Positions 11,672-23,137 of a stretch of DNA of 64,000 bases are shown in pieces (position 1 is the stretch's first letter; each line of letters starts with the position of its first letter). Source of the stretch: Triglochin maritima (lineage: Eukaryota; Streptophyta; Magnoliopsida; Alismatales; Juncaginaceae); the NCBI GenBank assembly GCA_963682175.1, contig OY821779.1:136501-200500 (forward strand), written 5' to 3'. A program made the position numbers and the translations under genes. The notes beneath the pieces are model-generated. The model made no database searches and was not told where the DNA came from. It worked only from the letters and a program-made list of their open reading frames with translations.

Positions 11672-14600
11672 TCAGGTGAATAAGTCGTAAATACCAATTC
11701 TTTCTTGAATGAAAGCAGCGTATTCCTTCCTATTATTTTTCCAGGCATAAGATAAAGCACTACGGTACACCTCAATAGAAGGCCGGAGTTCAGAATCCTC
11801 CATCCACTGCAATACCTGCGTGATTTTCATTATTAGTTATGAAGCAATGATAAACCTGTAAATAGTGAACCCTCAAAATATGGGGGTATGAATCAATAAA
11901 AAATGTGTGCATATAAAAAGGAAACAATAGTTTCACATCAAATGAATGCTATAGTCTATAAATAACTAATAATATTGCACAAAAAAATCATGTTAGAAAA
12001 TAATATATCGACCAGCCAAACAATTGCAATGGATGATGAAGTGTGATGATAAATTATTGGTAAAGAGAATGTGAACTAACACCCTCAAAACTATGGTTTG
12101 GATAAGTGGATAATATATACCGTGAAGTTTTTGCAATATGTACCAAAATGTGAAACTGAAACAAACAAAAACTGTATACCTCAATATATTTCTGCCATTT
12201 TCCAGCACTCAAAAGATACTGCGAAAGAATTGAGTAGGTTTCATAATTAACCTTCACACCAGACGTCAGTATTTTGTAAAACAGCTGCAGACGAGAAAGA
12301 TAGATTGAGAAAACTGATAATAAATGGATACAAATTAGGAAATAATGAACCTACAAATTGCTCAATATCTAGTAAACATTGATATCAGATTTAAATTGCG
12401 ACAATAATGTCTTATACCTTCATCATATTCTCAACCTTTCCACTTTTGCCGAGAAATAGTAGAAGCTGATTCAACAGTCCTAATGAAGCTGTGGAAAATA
12501 AAGGCTCCATCTTTTCTATTATCTCATTAGCTTTCCTCCAATCATGAAGCCTTCCATAAGAAGAAAAGAAATTGTTACTAGAATTGCCAAATAATTAGAT
12601 TTAGGCATTTAGCAAGTTCGGTTATACATTTAGAAAGTTTGGAGGAGATACAAATAGAATACATGACCCTATTGGCTTTCATGCTTGACTATGTAATATC
12701 TAGTGCAAATGGTTGTGTAATTCTAAGCCTTTCAAGAACATCAGAGCTTCAGTACTGCACATTGAAAATGAATATTTTGAGACATCACTGAAGCTTGCAA
12801 TTTTGCAAAATATCTCCTAAGCTCCATCATATGGTGATCCTCAAACAGAAAAACATGGATTAAAGAAAAGGTATATTGCCACTTTGTGGCACGATGAGTA
12901 AGATTAATCCAAAAACTAGTTATTCGTTAGTAATTATATGAAGCATGATATACTTGGAATTAGTTCTCAAGCAACATCCATCTTAAGCATTCTAATATGG
13001 TTTGAGAGGTTACCCACTTGCTACACGAAGTTGGAAGTGCAAGCAGTCTTCACTAGCTCATTATAGAACTGGATTCAAAACTACTAACGACTTGGAAGCC
13101 AAAATTCAACATTCATTGTAAAACAAAGTGAAAACTTACATGCTGCAAGCTGAAACTATTTCAAATAGTATAGCTGAATCAAATGCTATATTTTTCTTGC
13201 TCATCAACTCAGCTAGATGAAGAACTCTATCGTGTTGGAAGCCTTTATTTAGAGTTTTCATGAGCAATGAGTAAGCGACAGAATCAAGCTGGATATCATT
13301 CATTTCCATTTCCTCAAAGAACTCCCATGCCTTATCCCATTTTCCTGTGCAAAGCAAAATTTTGAGTAAATAATTGCAGCAAATAGATCATAATAAATGT
13401 CATTTCATCTAATTAAAATCTTATATTATGGGCAACCTGCAATGCTGCAGGCATGTATAATGGTAGTGTACGTTACGACATCAACACTACAACCGATAGA
13501 CTTCATCGTCGCAAACAAGGATTCTGCTTCTGTTATTTGACCCTGAATTAAAAAAAACATAATTTTAGTAGAATTACAACCAGGACATGCATATCTACAG
13601 AAATCAGACTAGATAAAATGCTTGCCTGCTTTGTGTAAGCACAGATAACAGATGAACCAACCTCTTTAGTTAAAGGCATCTGCATGTCCATCATTTCATC
13701 AAAAAACTTTATCGATTCACCATATTTTCCAAGTTTACATGAACCACTAATCAATATGTTGTACGTAACAGAATCGGGTTTTCTGTTCTTTCCTTTCATG
13801 CATCTGAATAGCCTTACAGCTTTATCATAATTTCCTAAATCCATATAGCTTCCAATTGCCGAATTATAAGCAACTGTGTTCAATTCAATGCGTCGTGATT
13901 CTGCCGCTGACAGAATGGTGTCAATTTTCGCAACCTGACCACAGCGACCACATGCTGCAAGAAGAGTGCTTATTGTAACAATATCTGGCTGAACATCAGC
14001 TTTTTCCATTTCACGCAGGACATTTACAGCTTCGGACAACATTCCTTGGGCTCCATATGCATCAACAAGTGCATTATATGCAACCGTATTAGGCATCCAT
14101 GAGTGTCGTTTCATCATGTCAAATACTTCCCTGGCCTTTTCAGGTTGTCCCGCCCGACCATAAGCATTAAGTAGAGAGGTATATGATACGATATCTGGTC
14201 GGAAGCCTTTTTTTTTAATTGACTGGAAAACATTCAAGGCTTCTGCATGCATCCCTTGTGACGCATAGGCACCTATAAGTGCATTGTACGCCACGATGTT
14301 AGGCTTTAATCCTTCACCAAGCATCATGTCAAATACTGCTCTGCAATTCTCAATTTGGCCACAAATAGAATAGGCGTGTATAATACTTGTGAATGTTACA
14401 ATATCAGGACGGTTTTGTGCTCTCATTTCCCTCATTGAGTTGAAGATGTCAACAGCTTTAGCAAATTGGCCTTGTTTTACAAGACAGTGTATAACAATAT
14501 TAAGCGTAATTGTGTCAGGTAGGATGTTGCTTTTCTTCATGAGTTCAAAATAGGAAAGAGCTTTTGAATACTGAGATCCTCTCTTGAGAGAAGATAAGAC

Positions 14601-15504
14601 GATATTGTGAGTTACAATATCAGGGCCAACACCATTGTCAGTCATTTTCCTGCAGACTTCAAGAGCCTGTTTCCATTGGCCACTAGTTCCACAAGCATTG
14701 ATCAAGTTATTATAAGTCGAGCGAGTTGGAGGAATCTGCAAGAGTAATTAGTTATTTGTTTGTTGAAAATACTGAGTGTCATACATACATTACATATAGA
14801 GTATGGTGGCATAAAAATGGAGAGGAAATAGGAAAACATACGGAGGCACGAAGCATGTCGTCCATAATGTTGATAGCCCAGCGCCATTGACCGGCTCGAC
14901 CATGAGCATTAATCAAAGCATTAAATGTGTGAGCGTCAGGCTTGCACCTCCATTTCTGCATCTCGAAGAAGAAACCACGGGCTTGATCGGTTAGATTGTG
15001 TTTGGCGTGCATTCTGATGATCATGTTGTAGATGTCATTGCGAGCACAGTAGTTTTTCTGGTTCTTCATCCAGTTGAAGACGTGGACGGTGTGTTGGAGG
15101 GAAGAGGTGGTGGTGAGCTCACGGATTAGGATGGGGAAGTTTTTGCGGGCGAAGCGGCCGATCCAGCGGTTGAGGACGGAGTGGATGTCGTCGTCCCAGT
15201 GGTTGAGTGCGATGATCCGGTGGACCACCTCGGATATGGTCCAGTCTCTCTGCCACCTGGATTGGGCCACCCGGAGACGGTACCTTGCGGGGATGGCGTC
15301 CCTGCCAACACCGGAGACGTGGACGGACACCTGGTGGACGCCCCTGTCGTAATCCACCCACACCTTTTTCTTCTCCTTCTCTTCTGCTGTTCTGCTGATC
15401 TTGCTCTTGCATGATGATGGGATTTTCGTCGTCGAGGGTTGGGGATTGGGGATTGGGATTGGGATAACTGCCGTCGCCGACAACATCATCATCATCATCA
15501 TCAT
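11672..15504 (-). CDS. EMB2654: PPR protein, EMB2654 ortholog (chloroplast rps12 trans-splicing)
   Basis: P-class pentatricopeptide protein. The family member At2g41720 is essential in the embryo and is required for trans-splicing of chloroplast rps12. The seven exons are 15504-14842, 14735-13626, 13542-13437, 13344-13140, 12550-12418, 12284-12180 and 11815-11672. They total 2466 nt (821 aa against about 822 aa in Arabidopsis), with every phase consistent and no internal stop. Landmarks are WVGRFARKNFP-like (here WIGRFARKNFP), CARNDIYNMIIRMHAKHN and INAHGRAGQWRWAINIMDDM, followed by a run of 35-residue PPR motifs of the type VAYNALIGAYASQGM. The start was chosen at the first of seven consecutive Met codons (15504-15484), before a Ser/Pro-rich presequence suited to plastid import. 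The second intron has a GC donor (CAG|GCAAGC at 13625). Confidence 0.95.
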
Positions 15505-16226
15505 ACAACGGCCGGCCTCACCACTCACAAGATGATAATCAATCAAAATCACGTATTGTTCTTGGAAAAACGGTAAGTCATATACCAATCCGTTAACCTG
15601 AATCGAACGGCAAATTAACTATTTCGAAAACCAAAAATATATTTTATCACATGTAGATTAGAATTATAAATTCCACGACGAACCGAGACAGAAGGTACGC
15701 GCATTTAAAATTACTAATGTTTTTTGTTACGTGAGTGGAAACGGAACCCCATCTCACTCTCATCTAGTAAGTGACCAAGTAAGATAAGATACACAAAGCC
15801 ATGTAATTGTATGAATCATTTCAAATTATTATATCCAAGTAGAACATTCGGAGAATATCAAGTTGGTTTTCATATGTTGTTTTTAGCTAAGATATGTTGA
15901 ACTAGCGATAAGTTGGTCGGATGTCTCGCTCCCCTAAGACATGTTGAACTAGCGACGGGTCGATCGGGAGTCTCGCTTCCCGGTGAGCGAGACCCCCGAG
16001 CGATTCATCGCTAGTTCAACATGTCTTAGCTAAAAATGACATCTCGAAATCAAGAAAAATTTACCCTAGGTAAAAACGACATCCATGATGTTTTCCTTAA
16101 GGGTAAAAACACCTACAATGTCATTTTTAGTTAATGAAAACGACACTTATGGTGTCGATTTTAATGTGCATACTTTGTCAATTAAAATTCTTGTGTATAT
16201 TCTTCCAATTTTATTTTTTTGGGTGA
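15505..16226. repeat. PPR promoter region with foldback and decayed MULE remnant
   Basis: Positions 15884-16035 form an inverted repeat: GCTAAGATATGTTGAACTAG on the left returns as CTAGTTCAACATGTCTTAGC on the right, around GGTGAGCGAGAC-type sequence shared with the element at 6317-6762. From 16036 to about 16215 come AAAACGACATC hairpin units and a half end (TGCATACTTTGTCAATTAA) of the same family. No matching left end was found, so this is probably a truncated copy. The PPR promoter must lie in or next to it. Confidence 0.65.
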
Positions 16227-16388
16227 TTGAATTTTGGAACTACTATTCGTCGCCGGAAAACTACTTAAATCGCCCCAAAAATGATCTTTTTGCCCTTAAC
16301 AAATCAATTAATACCGATTTCGTCCCGTGTCTTTAGACAAGGTGTTTAACTCAGTTTTACTCACATTCCTAGTACCAACACCACGAAA

Positions 16389-19272
16389 ATGTCTGGCGAA
16401 GCACCTGAATCCGGCGAGGTAACGGAGGCGGAATTTTCAGGTTAAACACCTTTGTGGAGGCGTGTTAGGCAGACGCCTCCACCTTTGTGCAGGCGTCTCC
16501 TATGGACGCCTCCACAAAGGTGAAGGCGGTTTAGCCAGACGCCTGTTTTTTTTTATTTTCTGTTAAATTCAAAATTTTCAGGTTCCGTTGCAAGTTTTCG
16601 GTGGTGATGGAGTAGATTACAGTGAGCTTTTTAACAGTAAAGAAATATTTACAACAATCAAGGAAGGTTGTAAATGGGCGAAACAAGTTGCAATAGGAGC
16701 CGAATTTTTTTTGGTTATATCATCATACAAACCAAAAGCAGATAACCGGATGGATTGTTACCTCAGATGTGATCGCAGACGTGAGATGAGTTCTCGTGAT
16801 ACGAGTATTGCACTGCGAAAGAATACGAAAAGAAAAGGTTGCGGTTGTCGGTTTTTGGTAAAAGTGGTGGAGCGACGAGATCGTGATGGATGAGTTATTG
16901 TTTCTAGTAGCGTCTATGGGCAGCACAACCACCCATTGACAGTTTATTCAGAGGGTCACCGACAGGTCAGCGGACTTAGTGCTGGGGCAAAGCAAATTGT
17001 TCGGGATATGACAGAGGCACAAGGAAGACCCCGTAACATTTTGTTGGCGGTAAAGAAGAAATTTCCGGACGATAATCCGAATCAAAGACACATTTACAAC
17101 TTCAGAGAGTACATGAGGATGACGAAATATGAAGACAGGAATCCCGCGCAGCAGTTTCTCAGGGAGGCAGTGCAGCATAAGTATTTGCATTGGATTGTGG
17201 CAGATGAAGAAACTAATGTCTTGACTCACGTATTTTTGGTACATCCGACTTCAGTTCAGTTGTTGCGTACATACACATTCGTAATCTGTATGGATTCGAC
17301 GTATAAGAAGAACAAGTACAAGATGCATTTGTTTGAGATGATTGGGGTTACTCCAACAAATATGAATTTCCTCGTCGGATATGTGATTTTGCAGGATGAG
17401 ACCGAGTCTAGTTACCGGTGGGTGTTGGAGAGGTTGCGAGATCTGTTATTGGATATTGTTAGCCCGACAACAATAATTACGGACCGTGAGATTAGTCTGA
17501 TGCGACCAGTGGCAGAGGTTTTTCTTGAGTCTGCTCATTTACTATGCGCCTGACATATCAACAAAGACGTGTACAACTACACATACCACATATTCAGCAA
17601 GGAGAAGCAGCTTGCAGAGAGTTTTAGGCGTGGAAGGTGAAGGAGAGTCATGCTTTCTGATTCTCAGACGGATTATGATAGAGCAGTCCGTAATCTGAAG
17701 GATTCTTACAGTTCCTGGCCAGTGCTGACGAAATATGTGGAAGACACGTGGTTGGTGCATAAGAAAAAATTCGTGTTGAATTTGACGAATCAAGTTTTTC
17801 ATTTCGGCAACACTACGAACTGCAGGGTGGAAAATGCACATTCGGCTATGAAAGAGTTGATCACTACATCGACTAACGCTCTTGACACTCTTTTCGACCG
17901 CGTAAACTCGTCTATTGAAATGCAACTGACGAATATTCGGAACTTTCTTGAAGATTCGAGACGTCGGAATTTGGCACAATACATAGGTCCTCTGTTTCAG
18001 CATATAAATGGCCGAGTTTCGCATCACTGCTTGTCGTTAATGACTCAGGAGTTGAAGAGAATGAAGGACTTAAGTGATGAAATAGAATATCGTTGTGGGT
18101 GTGCTTTCCTGACAACACATGAGATTCCTTGTGTCTGTACCATGTACGAGTGTTTGGCGTCAGGTGATAGAATTTATTTAGAGCAGATTCATCCATTCTG
18201 GAAAACACTTGTTATCGGAGAAGGAGTCCAGATGTCAGAGTTTGTTGATCAGTCAGCACAAGACGTCGAGCATTTTCGGAAGCTAGTGGATGAGATCTCG
18301 GAGAGCGACCCTGCAGTAATTCGTAGTGTCTTTCGTATTTTATACGAACAGTTTCACCTCGATCAGTCGAACTATGGAGAACCCGAAGAAAATACTAAGG
18401 TACGAGGTCGACCTAGGGGAAAGTTGACACGTTGGGACCCGAGTGCCTTCGAGTATGCTGAGCGAGATCGTGGTCGGTCTGGCAGTAGTGGGAGCAGGGG
18501 TCGTCGGTCTAATTCGTCTCGATCGTCCGTGAATACTGCCACAAGATCTTCTGGTATGTCGATATCTTTGTTGTTATGTTATTTAATATATATCAGTAAT
18601 CTAAATGAGGTTGAATATATTATCTCCTAATTTTGTTGTTTTAATGAATTGTTATTTACCTATCTTACAGTGTCCGGACAAGTTGACGTGGACAACTTCC
18701 CATATAATGATAGACTGCCAGGAATCATTTTACCATTTCTGGTACGTGCTGATGGCAACTGTGGATTTCGATGTGTTGCCGATGTCTTTCATGGTGGTCA
18801 GGAGAACTGGTCGTACGCCCGTCGTGCGATTTCTAATGAGATAGGTGCACATCCTGTATATGAGAGTGTCTATTTCGGCAATGTGAGAGAGACTCGTCAA
18901 CGAATTGATTGGGGCGGGGGAGTTTGTGGCGAGGATCATTATATGGAGGTTTCGTCCGACTTGTTTCCTATTGCTAATTTTTACAAGTGTGCGGTCATGT
19001 ATTTCGCAGTGGGAACGGATGGTTCGTTGTTCCCGTGTCTTATTGTTCTACCTTGGGAGTGTCCGTCTGCCATGACGAGGCCTGTCAGAGAGTTGGTCAT
19101 TGCTCATTTAGGGAGTTACAAACACTTTATTCGTTTGGAATTACTTGATGATTTCCCAGTACCTCCTATAGCGACCTTATGGTATCAAATGCGAGATGAG
19201 AGTGTTGTTGGATGGGAGGATCAGTACCAAAGTAGGATGGAGTATTGGAACCGGTTACGTGGTACATTTTGA
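16389..19272 (+). pseudogene. MULE transposase fused to OTU cysteine protease domain
   Basis: Exons 16389-16418, 16582-18553 and 18671-19272 join in phase to 868 codons. Order of domains: FAR1/MuDR-type DNA-binding N-terminus (VDYSELFNSKEIF), MULE transposase core with D at 17293 (CMDSTYKKNKY), D at 17482 (ITDRE) and E at 17830 (CRVENAHSAMK), then a SWIM-like zinc motif (CGC...THEIPCVC), a basic Arg/Ser-rich linker (VRGRPRGKLTR), and an OTU domain with Asp 18751 and Cys 18760 (DGNCGFRCVA) and His 19123 (YKHFIRLEL). The OTU catalytic residues are therefore present. The only damage is three in-frame TGA codons at 16891, 17551 and 17638, each at a probable Trp position. OTU domains cleave ubiquitin-type conjugates; the substrate here is unknown. 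Confidence 0.88.
16455..16548. repeat. Subterminal GACGCCTCC repeats, left end of MULE
   Basis: Several direct and inverted copies of GGCGTCTCC/GACGCCTCC in under 100 bp, within the first intron of the transposase gene. A matching set lies near the other end (20688-20775). Subterminal repeats are common transposase-binding sites, which is an inference here. Confidence 0.6.
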
Positions 19273-19373
19273 TTGTAATTTGTAATGTTTTTGTAATGTA
19301 TAATATATCGTGTATTTCTACTTATATCGTGTTGTTCTTTTACCGTATTTTAAATTTAAATATTATTTGATAT

Positions 19374-20877
19374 CTAAAGACTCTCGCTCTTATCCTCCGC
19401 CCGGACAGCCCACATACGCGAACGAGGATGACCACGCTCAACAATCTTCCGCTCACGATGTGGGCGGAAAGCAGGGAAATACTCATATATCCAAGCCTGG
19501 AACAGTGTAAGACAACCCGTAATCTGACCATAATCAGCACGACTAGATATGCCCAGCTGACGATACAGATATGCCAACGTCGCTGACCCCATGAGTACTG
19601 ACCAATGGTATCTGGGTCCCCCGCCTCCAATAAGTCACGTGGTGTCAGTCTGGAACCACTCTTGTCGACAAACAATACACAGCCTAGCAGTAAGAAGAGA
19701 TAAGCAGTCATCTGCGTATCCTCAGTCCGTGGTGGTCGTCCCCGTCTGCAACACTCGTCCACAGCGTCGATACTAACACCACCGCCACTCCAAAATGAGC
19801 TATCCCGCCCAAGACCCTCCAGGCTGACACCCAGCAACTCAGATACATATAACTTCAGCTCAGATGTCGGCGCCTGCGCACCGACCATGGGACCCTCAAC
19901 AGGAATGTGCAGAATCTGAAAGACGTCATGCAACATGATCGTCATCTCTCCGAACGGCAAGTGGAAAGTGTTGGTGTCAGGCTGCCACCGCTCCACGAAT
20001 GCCAAAATCAACGGCATGTCGATGCAGGAAAACATGTTGTACGACAAGTGACCCAATCCACTGTCAACCACGGTCGCCGTCATATCCTCAGTCATCATTG
20101 AACGTCATGCCTGCAATGTCGTACAGGCTCTGTGCCGATTATGGCACTTCAAAACCTTCCGCTCCTCCCCATCCCAGATGCGTCTGGCGACGTGGCCTTC
20201 GAAACTCGGAATGACGCTGCCATCTACATGACCACCGGGAATAATATCCGTGACGATCCAAGACTCGTCATCACCCCCCTTCTTCTTCTTCTGAGCTCGG
20301 GCGTTTGCAGTTCACGAACTCGAATCACCGGTCACAAACCGGCCACCTCGATCCTTCCTAATGACCCACTCAGCTGAAGGACCACCGTGTCGTCCCTGTC
20401 CTCGACCGGACTGATGTACCGCCTCCTCCTGTGGCCCCAAGTCGTATCGGCCCCCATCGTCACTGTCGTCGTGACTCCTCACCTCATCTGAATCATCATC
20501 GTCGTCGAAAGACTCTCCAGGTGTCTGACGACGACGTAACAGATATCTCTCTCTCTCTCCTAACTGAAGCAGAAATACCACGTGTACGTGGATGACGAGG
20601 ACCTGATTCGTCTGCTATACTACGTACCGCGCGTAAGGAAATTGATTTCATTTTTCCTCAACGGTAACAAAATTTAAAAAAAAAACCGAGCGTCTGTGGG
20701 AGACGCCTACCCTACGTGGGAGACGTCTCCTGCAGACGTCTGTTCCTTGGGTCGGGCGTCCGCGGGAGCCGCTCGACTCAAAAATGTTTTTTTAAATTAA
20801 TTGAAATAAACAAGGTAATTTACCAGATGTGAGTAGTCAGGGGTTTCCGCTGGTTCTTTTCCTGGCCTCCGAGACAT
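19374..20877 (-). pseudogene. Plant mobile domain (PMD) gene inside the MULE, frameshifted
   Basis: PMD proteins (PF10536; MAIN/MAIL1 relatives, often annotated as PP7 long-form homologs or aminotransferase-like) occur in hosts and in plant transposons. The first exon 20877-20824 starts MSRRPGKEPAETP and ends at a good donor. An acidic, Asp/Ser-rich stretch follows (about 20580-20310), then the domain proper from 20098 (ALVERW-like LAFVERWQPDTNTFHLPFGE, MTIMLHDVFQILHIPVEGP). At about 19590 the frame breaks by one base inside the conserved YSWGSA motif (TGGGGTCA lacks one G) and continues in another frame (SATLAYLYRQLG, FQAWIYEYFP) to a TAG near 19374. The gene is convergent with the transposase-OTU gene, about 100 bp apart. 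Confidence 0.85.
20688..20775. repeat. Subterminal GAGACGCC repeats, right end of MULE
   Basis: Copies of GGGAGACGCCTACC, GGGAGACGTCTCC and AGACGTCTG mirror the left subterminal cluster. They lie in the inferred first intron of the PMD gene, so both genes of the element have such a cluster in their first intron. Confidence 0.55.
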
Positions 20878-21035
20878 TTTATGTGGTGAATAGAAATGTG
20901 ATATGAAGAGAAAGTTGTGTTAAAAGAGTGAAATAATGAGTTATATTAGTAGAAAGGGTAGATGGACAAAATGGTAATCTTACAGGCGATTTAAGTAGTT
21001 TTACGACGACGAATAGCAGTTCAGTTGAATTTTTC

Positions 21036-23137
21036 CATTAGTTCTTGTATATAGTAGTAGTTTGGGGGTCAATTATAATTTACCCACCAATTAAATGATA
21101 ATGATATAATGTATGAGTATTACTGTATTAGTAAAATCTCATTCACACGTGTGTGAGTGACTATCATGACTCACTTCACACGTCTTTCTTTATTTTTTAA
21201 GAAATAAATTACTTATGCATATCTACCATCCCCCTCGCTCCAGTCCTACCATCGCAATTTTTACTCACAAGATTTCTCAAAACTAATAAAACATTTACAA
21301 CATCAGATTTAATTCCAGTCAAGTACAATTTTTTTGCTGGTTTTACATAACAAACAAATTTCACATTCCATCGTCAACAAATGTTATGTTCATCAAACCA
21401 TCTGCAACATTCCAACCTCACTTCTCATCTGCTCCAAACTGAGAACGTCACAAACTTGGGGCGAAGCCGGGCGGGGCGGGGCGGGGCGGGCACGCAGACC
21501 TTCCAAAGGTACATAACTAACTCAACTAAATACCTAGTCACCACGTCCATCCACTGCTAACGACATCAGAAAGTTGGCTTTCAGCAGACTGCTTGTTTCA
21601 AAAACATGTATTCCAACCTGAGACACACAAAGATTTATCAGTCAGGCAGTTTCTCTTTTCTTTTGATTCATGTTTTCTCAGATGCTTCTATTATTTGTTC
21701 AAGAAAATGCTTCTACACAAAAAGAGAGCTGAAAAAACAATACTACACCTACAACGGCAAATATAGAGTTGGTTATATCATATGAAGAAAGAGATACAAA
21801 GAGACTAATTTCCACACCACTGGCGCACGCAAAGCAAATGGCCGTCACAAAATCCTAAAGGCACTCCAAGGAAACAACCGCTACAATCCCCCTAAGAAGA
21901 AAAAAAATTATCCCTAAAAACAAAGACAAAAACTAAAACTAAGCATATAAAAACATCCATGCAAGCTCCGTCTAAGCAGCTCAACTTCGAGAGAAAATAG
22001 TTATGACCGATGATGTGTGTTTGAGCCTAGCACAGTTGATGCATCAACAGGAGCAGAAGATTACTTACAGGGAAAAAAGATGGTAAAAGGACTAAAACTG
22101 TTAGCACTATTTGTACTTGTTCTTCTCATAAAAAGTAAACAATTTCTGTGCAGATAACATTTTTTTTTATCAATTATATGGAATTAACTTTGGTAAGAAT
22201 AATTGCAAGTCATTTTTATTAGACACAGATTTCAACAATAAAACCATCAAGCCCTGTGATGTAGCAAGGTTTTTAGCACACATTCAAAAGGGAGGAACAT
22301 CTAATCTAACCCTGCATGTAGACCTTGAGCTAGACAGATATTTCCACAGATGAAGAGATTGATTTTCGGTTTGGTCTGTGTAATAAAAAAGGGGAAAAAA
22401 GGAGCATGGTTAATGAAAAGCTGTTGGAGCAAATCTAAAGCTAGCTTTGATTTGTGTTTTGAGTTACACCTAGAAACAGTCTAGTCATCGCAATAGCATA
22501 CGATACACCTAACACTAAGTTAACACATTTTCAGAAGAAAAAAGTCTGCTTATAGAAATTTAGAAGGATATACCTACTTACACATTTCTAGGAGGAGGAA
22601 AATATATTAATATCTACCTAAGAGAATTCAGAAAGACAGACATGTTTACCATATTAAGCATCATAAGCCTCTAAATATTTCAAATAGAATCAACTTGTCA
22701 AATGAATTTGGTCATAAAGGCATGACAGTTGGAGTTCTGTTGGCCCATGGTAAATGATGTAAAATATGAACTAGAGGTGAAGAATTTGAATGCAGAACTT
22801 CAGTGGGAAACCATTGTCATGAAATTCGTACAATATTTGAAATCTAAAGATAGTAATGGGATTGCAATAATAAAGTACACAAGAAAGAAAGAAAAAGTCC
22901 AAGTCCAGAATATCAATTCGGAAGAAGAAAAACTGCAAAGAAGTGTGGAAAGAGTCCAACTTAATTTCAGATATAAGTATTTTAAGCTGGAATTCGCCTC
23001 TAAATCTGATGCAAAGAAGCTACTTATTTATCCACAGGATGACTACACATAAACATCATCAAGTCAAATTGTAGCTGAATGAACAATAATCAACATTTTA
23101 AAGAGAAACGGATGATGAGGATGAGATGATGTTTACC
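21036..23137. other. Intergenic, 3' side of the PHD-like gene; G-rich tract
   Basis: No gene with support was found in this 2.1-kb stretch. A G-rich tandem run (five GGGCGG-type blocks) lies at 21469-21490. Part of the region may be 3' UTR of the minus-strand gene that ends at 23138. Confidence 0.4.

Larger units (their letters stand above)
16236..21026. mobile_element. MULE with transposase-OTU fusion and convergent PMD gene
   Basis: The 4791-bp element is bounded by inverted repeats of about 40 bp: left GGAACTACTATTCGTCG from 16236, right the complement CGACGAATAGCAGTTC ending near 21024, both followed inward by ACTACTTAAATCGCC. It is flanked by perfect 9-bp duplications TTGAATTTT at 16227-16235 and 21027-21035, the length typical of Mutator-like elements. 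It carries two genes facing each other: a transposase-OTU gene (16389-19272, plus) and a PMD gene (20877-19374, minus). Cytosine/guanine-rich AGACGCCTCC-type repeats lie inside both ends. Confidence 0.93.

Noticed and set aside
15074..15508. Overlapping open frames in the first EMB2654 exon
   Set aside because: Shadows of the PPR coding frame, which matches the family throughout.
22729..23052. 107-codon open frame on the plus strand
   Set aside because: Lys/Asn/Ile-rich composition typical of chance AT-rich DNA, no recognisable domain, and it lies in the probable 3' region of the minus-strand gene.
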